The notes below the pieces were generated by a model. It was given only the letters and a program-made list of their open reading frames with translations, did not search any database and was not told where the DNA came from. A stretch of 64,000 bases of DNA from a virus. Made by a program: the position numbers and the translations under genes. Shown piece after piece: positions 62,720 through 64,000 of the stretch; the first letter of the stretch is position 1; the number at the start of each line of letters is the position of its first letter. The stretch lies in the IMG/VR virus record IMGVR_UViG_3300043436_001797, positions 1 to 64,000 of that record; one strand, 5' to 3'.

Positions 62720-64000
62720 ATGAAAGTTAGAATCACAAAAGCTCCTAAACTTAGAAAGTATCAAACGGATGTTACACCTGGTCAAGTTATGCCTGCTGCA
62801 ACACCGTCAGACTATAACAACTATAGAGATGCCAGCTGGTTTCAACCATGGGAAGGAGTAGATATGAGTCAGTTTCCCAATGGCATAGATCCAATGGGAG
62901 GAGAGTTTACTACGGGTAAACAGAGATCTCTATATTATACCATAAGAGATGGGAAACAAGAACTCTACCCACCACATCAGAAAGTTGCTCATGCAATGGA
63001 TCACAGGGGAATCTCAGGTATACGTTTTTATCAACGTCCTGGTGATGATGGAGCTGGCAGCAATGGTGGTGATGCAGGATATGGTGACGATGCTGAAATG
63101 GGAGATTCTTATATGGCAGATCCTTATGCAGAAAAGAATGCGTATAGGGCTAAAATGCGGGATGAGTACAATCAATTAAGTACAGAACCGCAAGAAGGTT
63201 TTGAGACATGGTTGCATAATAAGGGAGATTATCTAAATTATTCGGGGTTATCCGGTGATTCAAATCAAACAAGTTTAGAGCAGAAAGATCAAGGTCTTAC
63301 TGATTATAGAACTGGTATGCCGGATTTTAAGTCTGGAAATGGTAGTGGTGCTGGTAGTGGTTTTGGTAATTCTGGTGGCACCGGTTCTACTGGTGGTGCT
63401 GGTTCTGGTCCTGCTGGTCCTACTGGTACTGGTTCTAGTAGCGGTGGTGGTGGTGATTCAGGATCTGTTAATACTATTGGTGGAGGAGGAGGGGGAGGTG
63501 ATTTGAAATCTGCTGGTATGCCGCAAGATCAAGGTTTTCACGGAGTTGTAAAAGAAAAAGGTCGGTCAAAGCTCGGTAAGTTCATTAGAGGTTTAGGACC
63601 TCAAAAGGGAATGGATGCTTACATAAACAGACAAAATGCTAAAGACTTTGTTACGGGATTTGCTGAGTATAAAGGTAAGGTTGATATGGATAAGGAAGCT
63701 GTCAAAGGTTTCCATATGTCGCAACCTATTGCCGCATCTACCCAGGGTACCTTTGATCCCAACAGCATGAACAACTTTACTCCTGGTATGCTAAATACAG
63801 TACCGTCTACAGGAGATTTTGCAATGGCACCTAATATGCCTATGGGTGCATATGGTGGTCAGTTTATGGCATATGGTGGTAGAGTGTTTAATCAGGTAGC
63901 ACCAAATGCTTTACCCGATAGAACATCTGAACCTAGAATAGCAGTATCAAACACACTGCAACCAGTACCTAGAGAGCTTGCTAATATCGAAGCAGAGAAA
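62720..64000 (+). CDS. Cargo-type protein with N-terminal KYQ, cut by window end
   Basis: Open in frame from the ATG at 62720 for 427 codons to the window edge, so the gene is incomplete here. It starts MKVRITKAPKLRKYQTDV, again the KYQ phrase. A Gly/Ser/Thr-rich linker lies at about residues 211-260 (DNA about 63350-63500), with a collagen-like GPAGPTGTG. Near the end are AYGGQFMAYGGRVF sites like those in the previous protein. No enzyme domain is seen so far. Confidence 0.7.
   Translation, partial: MKVRITKAPKLRKYQTDVTPGQVMPAATPSDYNNYRDASWFQPWEGVDMSQFPNGIDPMGGEFTTGKQRSLYYTIRDGKQELYPPHQKVAHAMDHRGISGIRFYQRPGDDGAGSNGGDAGYGDDAEMGDSYMADPYAEKNAYRAKMRDEYNQLSTEPQEGFETWLHNKGDYLNYSGLSGDSNQTSLEQKDQGLTDYRTGMPDFKSGNGSGAGSGFGNSGGTGSTGGAGSGPAGPTGTGSSSGGGGDSGSVNTIGGGGGGGDLKSAGMPQDQGFHGVVKEKGRSKLGKFIRGLGPQKGMDAYINRQNAKDFVTGFAEYKGKVDMDKEAVKGFHMSQPIAASTQGTFDPNSMNNFTPGMLNTVPSTGDFAMAPNMPMGAYGGQFMAYGGRVFNQVAPNALPDRTSEPRIAVSNTLQPVPRELANIEAEK

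Overview
The window looks like roughly half of the genome of a virulent tailed phage (Caudoviricetes) that infects a member of the Bacteroidota. Host evidence in the sequence: recurrent TAnnTTTG boxes (the Bacteroidota -7 promoter element) just upstream of rightward units; A-rich leaders without a Shine-Dalgarno sequence before most starts (for example TTAAAACAATG); and FISUMP-type domains in an adhesin. A terminase-portal-capsid series is followed by connector/ring-like genes, a very large hub-like protein and giant cargo-like proteins. I see no tape measure, sheath or baseplate, so I infer a short-tailed virion with some likeness to crAss-like phages. I saw no integrase, tRNA, CRISPR array or RNA polymerase here.

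Region 1 (1-6150) is read leftward. It carries an AAA+ (MoxR/CobS-like) ATPase, a VWA-like partner, small unknown proteins and three proteins with acidic C-termini; one ends in an SSB-like tip. The spacers are rich in regulatory structure: hairpin terminators (one with a UUCG loop in RNA), two near-identical promoter modules with upstream repeats, a palindrome next to a promoter-like box, and several copies of a TAAACAnCA motif. A 444-bp divergent spacer with a G-rich tract and short direct repeats separates this block from the rightward genes.

Region 2 (6151-13728, rightward) holds a tail-fibre-like protein, a secreted-type subtilisin with a CARDB-like domain, and a heavily overlapping lysis cassette (holin-like, CHAP endolysin, spanin-like pair, coiled-coil membrane protein). 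It ends in a strong terminator.

Region 3 (13842-22764) holds DNA-handling and packaging genes: a wHTH-like protein, an HU/IHF-like protein, a Cys-rich protein, a PD-(D/E)XK nuclease, a small HExxH metalloprotease, PhoH, terminase large subunit and portal.

Region 4 (22819-31823) holds a scaffold-like protein, the likely major capsid protein, a cassette of ten tiny Lys/Gly-rich proteins, a connector candidate, a ferritin-like protein and a second abundant structural protein. Region 5 (31837-46537) is a Cys-rich adhesin locus: a BNR/vWA fusion, coiled and Ig-like proteins, and a 2569-residue adhesin with eight tandem Ig-like repeats. Region 6 (46613-64000) holds connector/ring-like proteins, a 1753-residue hub/muzzle-like protein, and a set of cargo-like proteins. 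The largest has 2311 residues and is built of modules separated by six copies of a GGWLDKYQ motif. One module has the key residues and spacing of a protein kinase fold. This modular protein is the most unusual system in the window.
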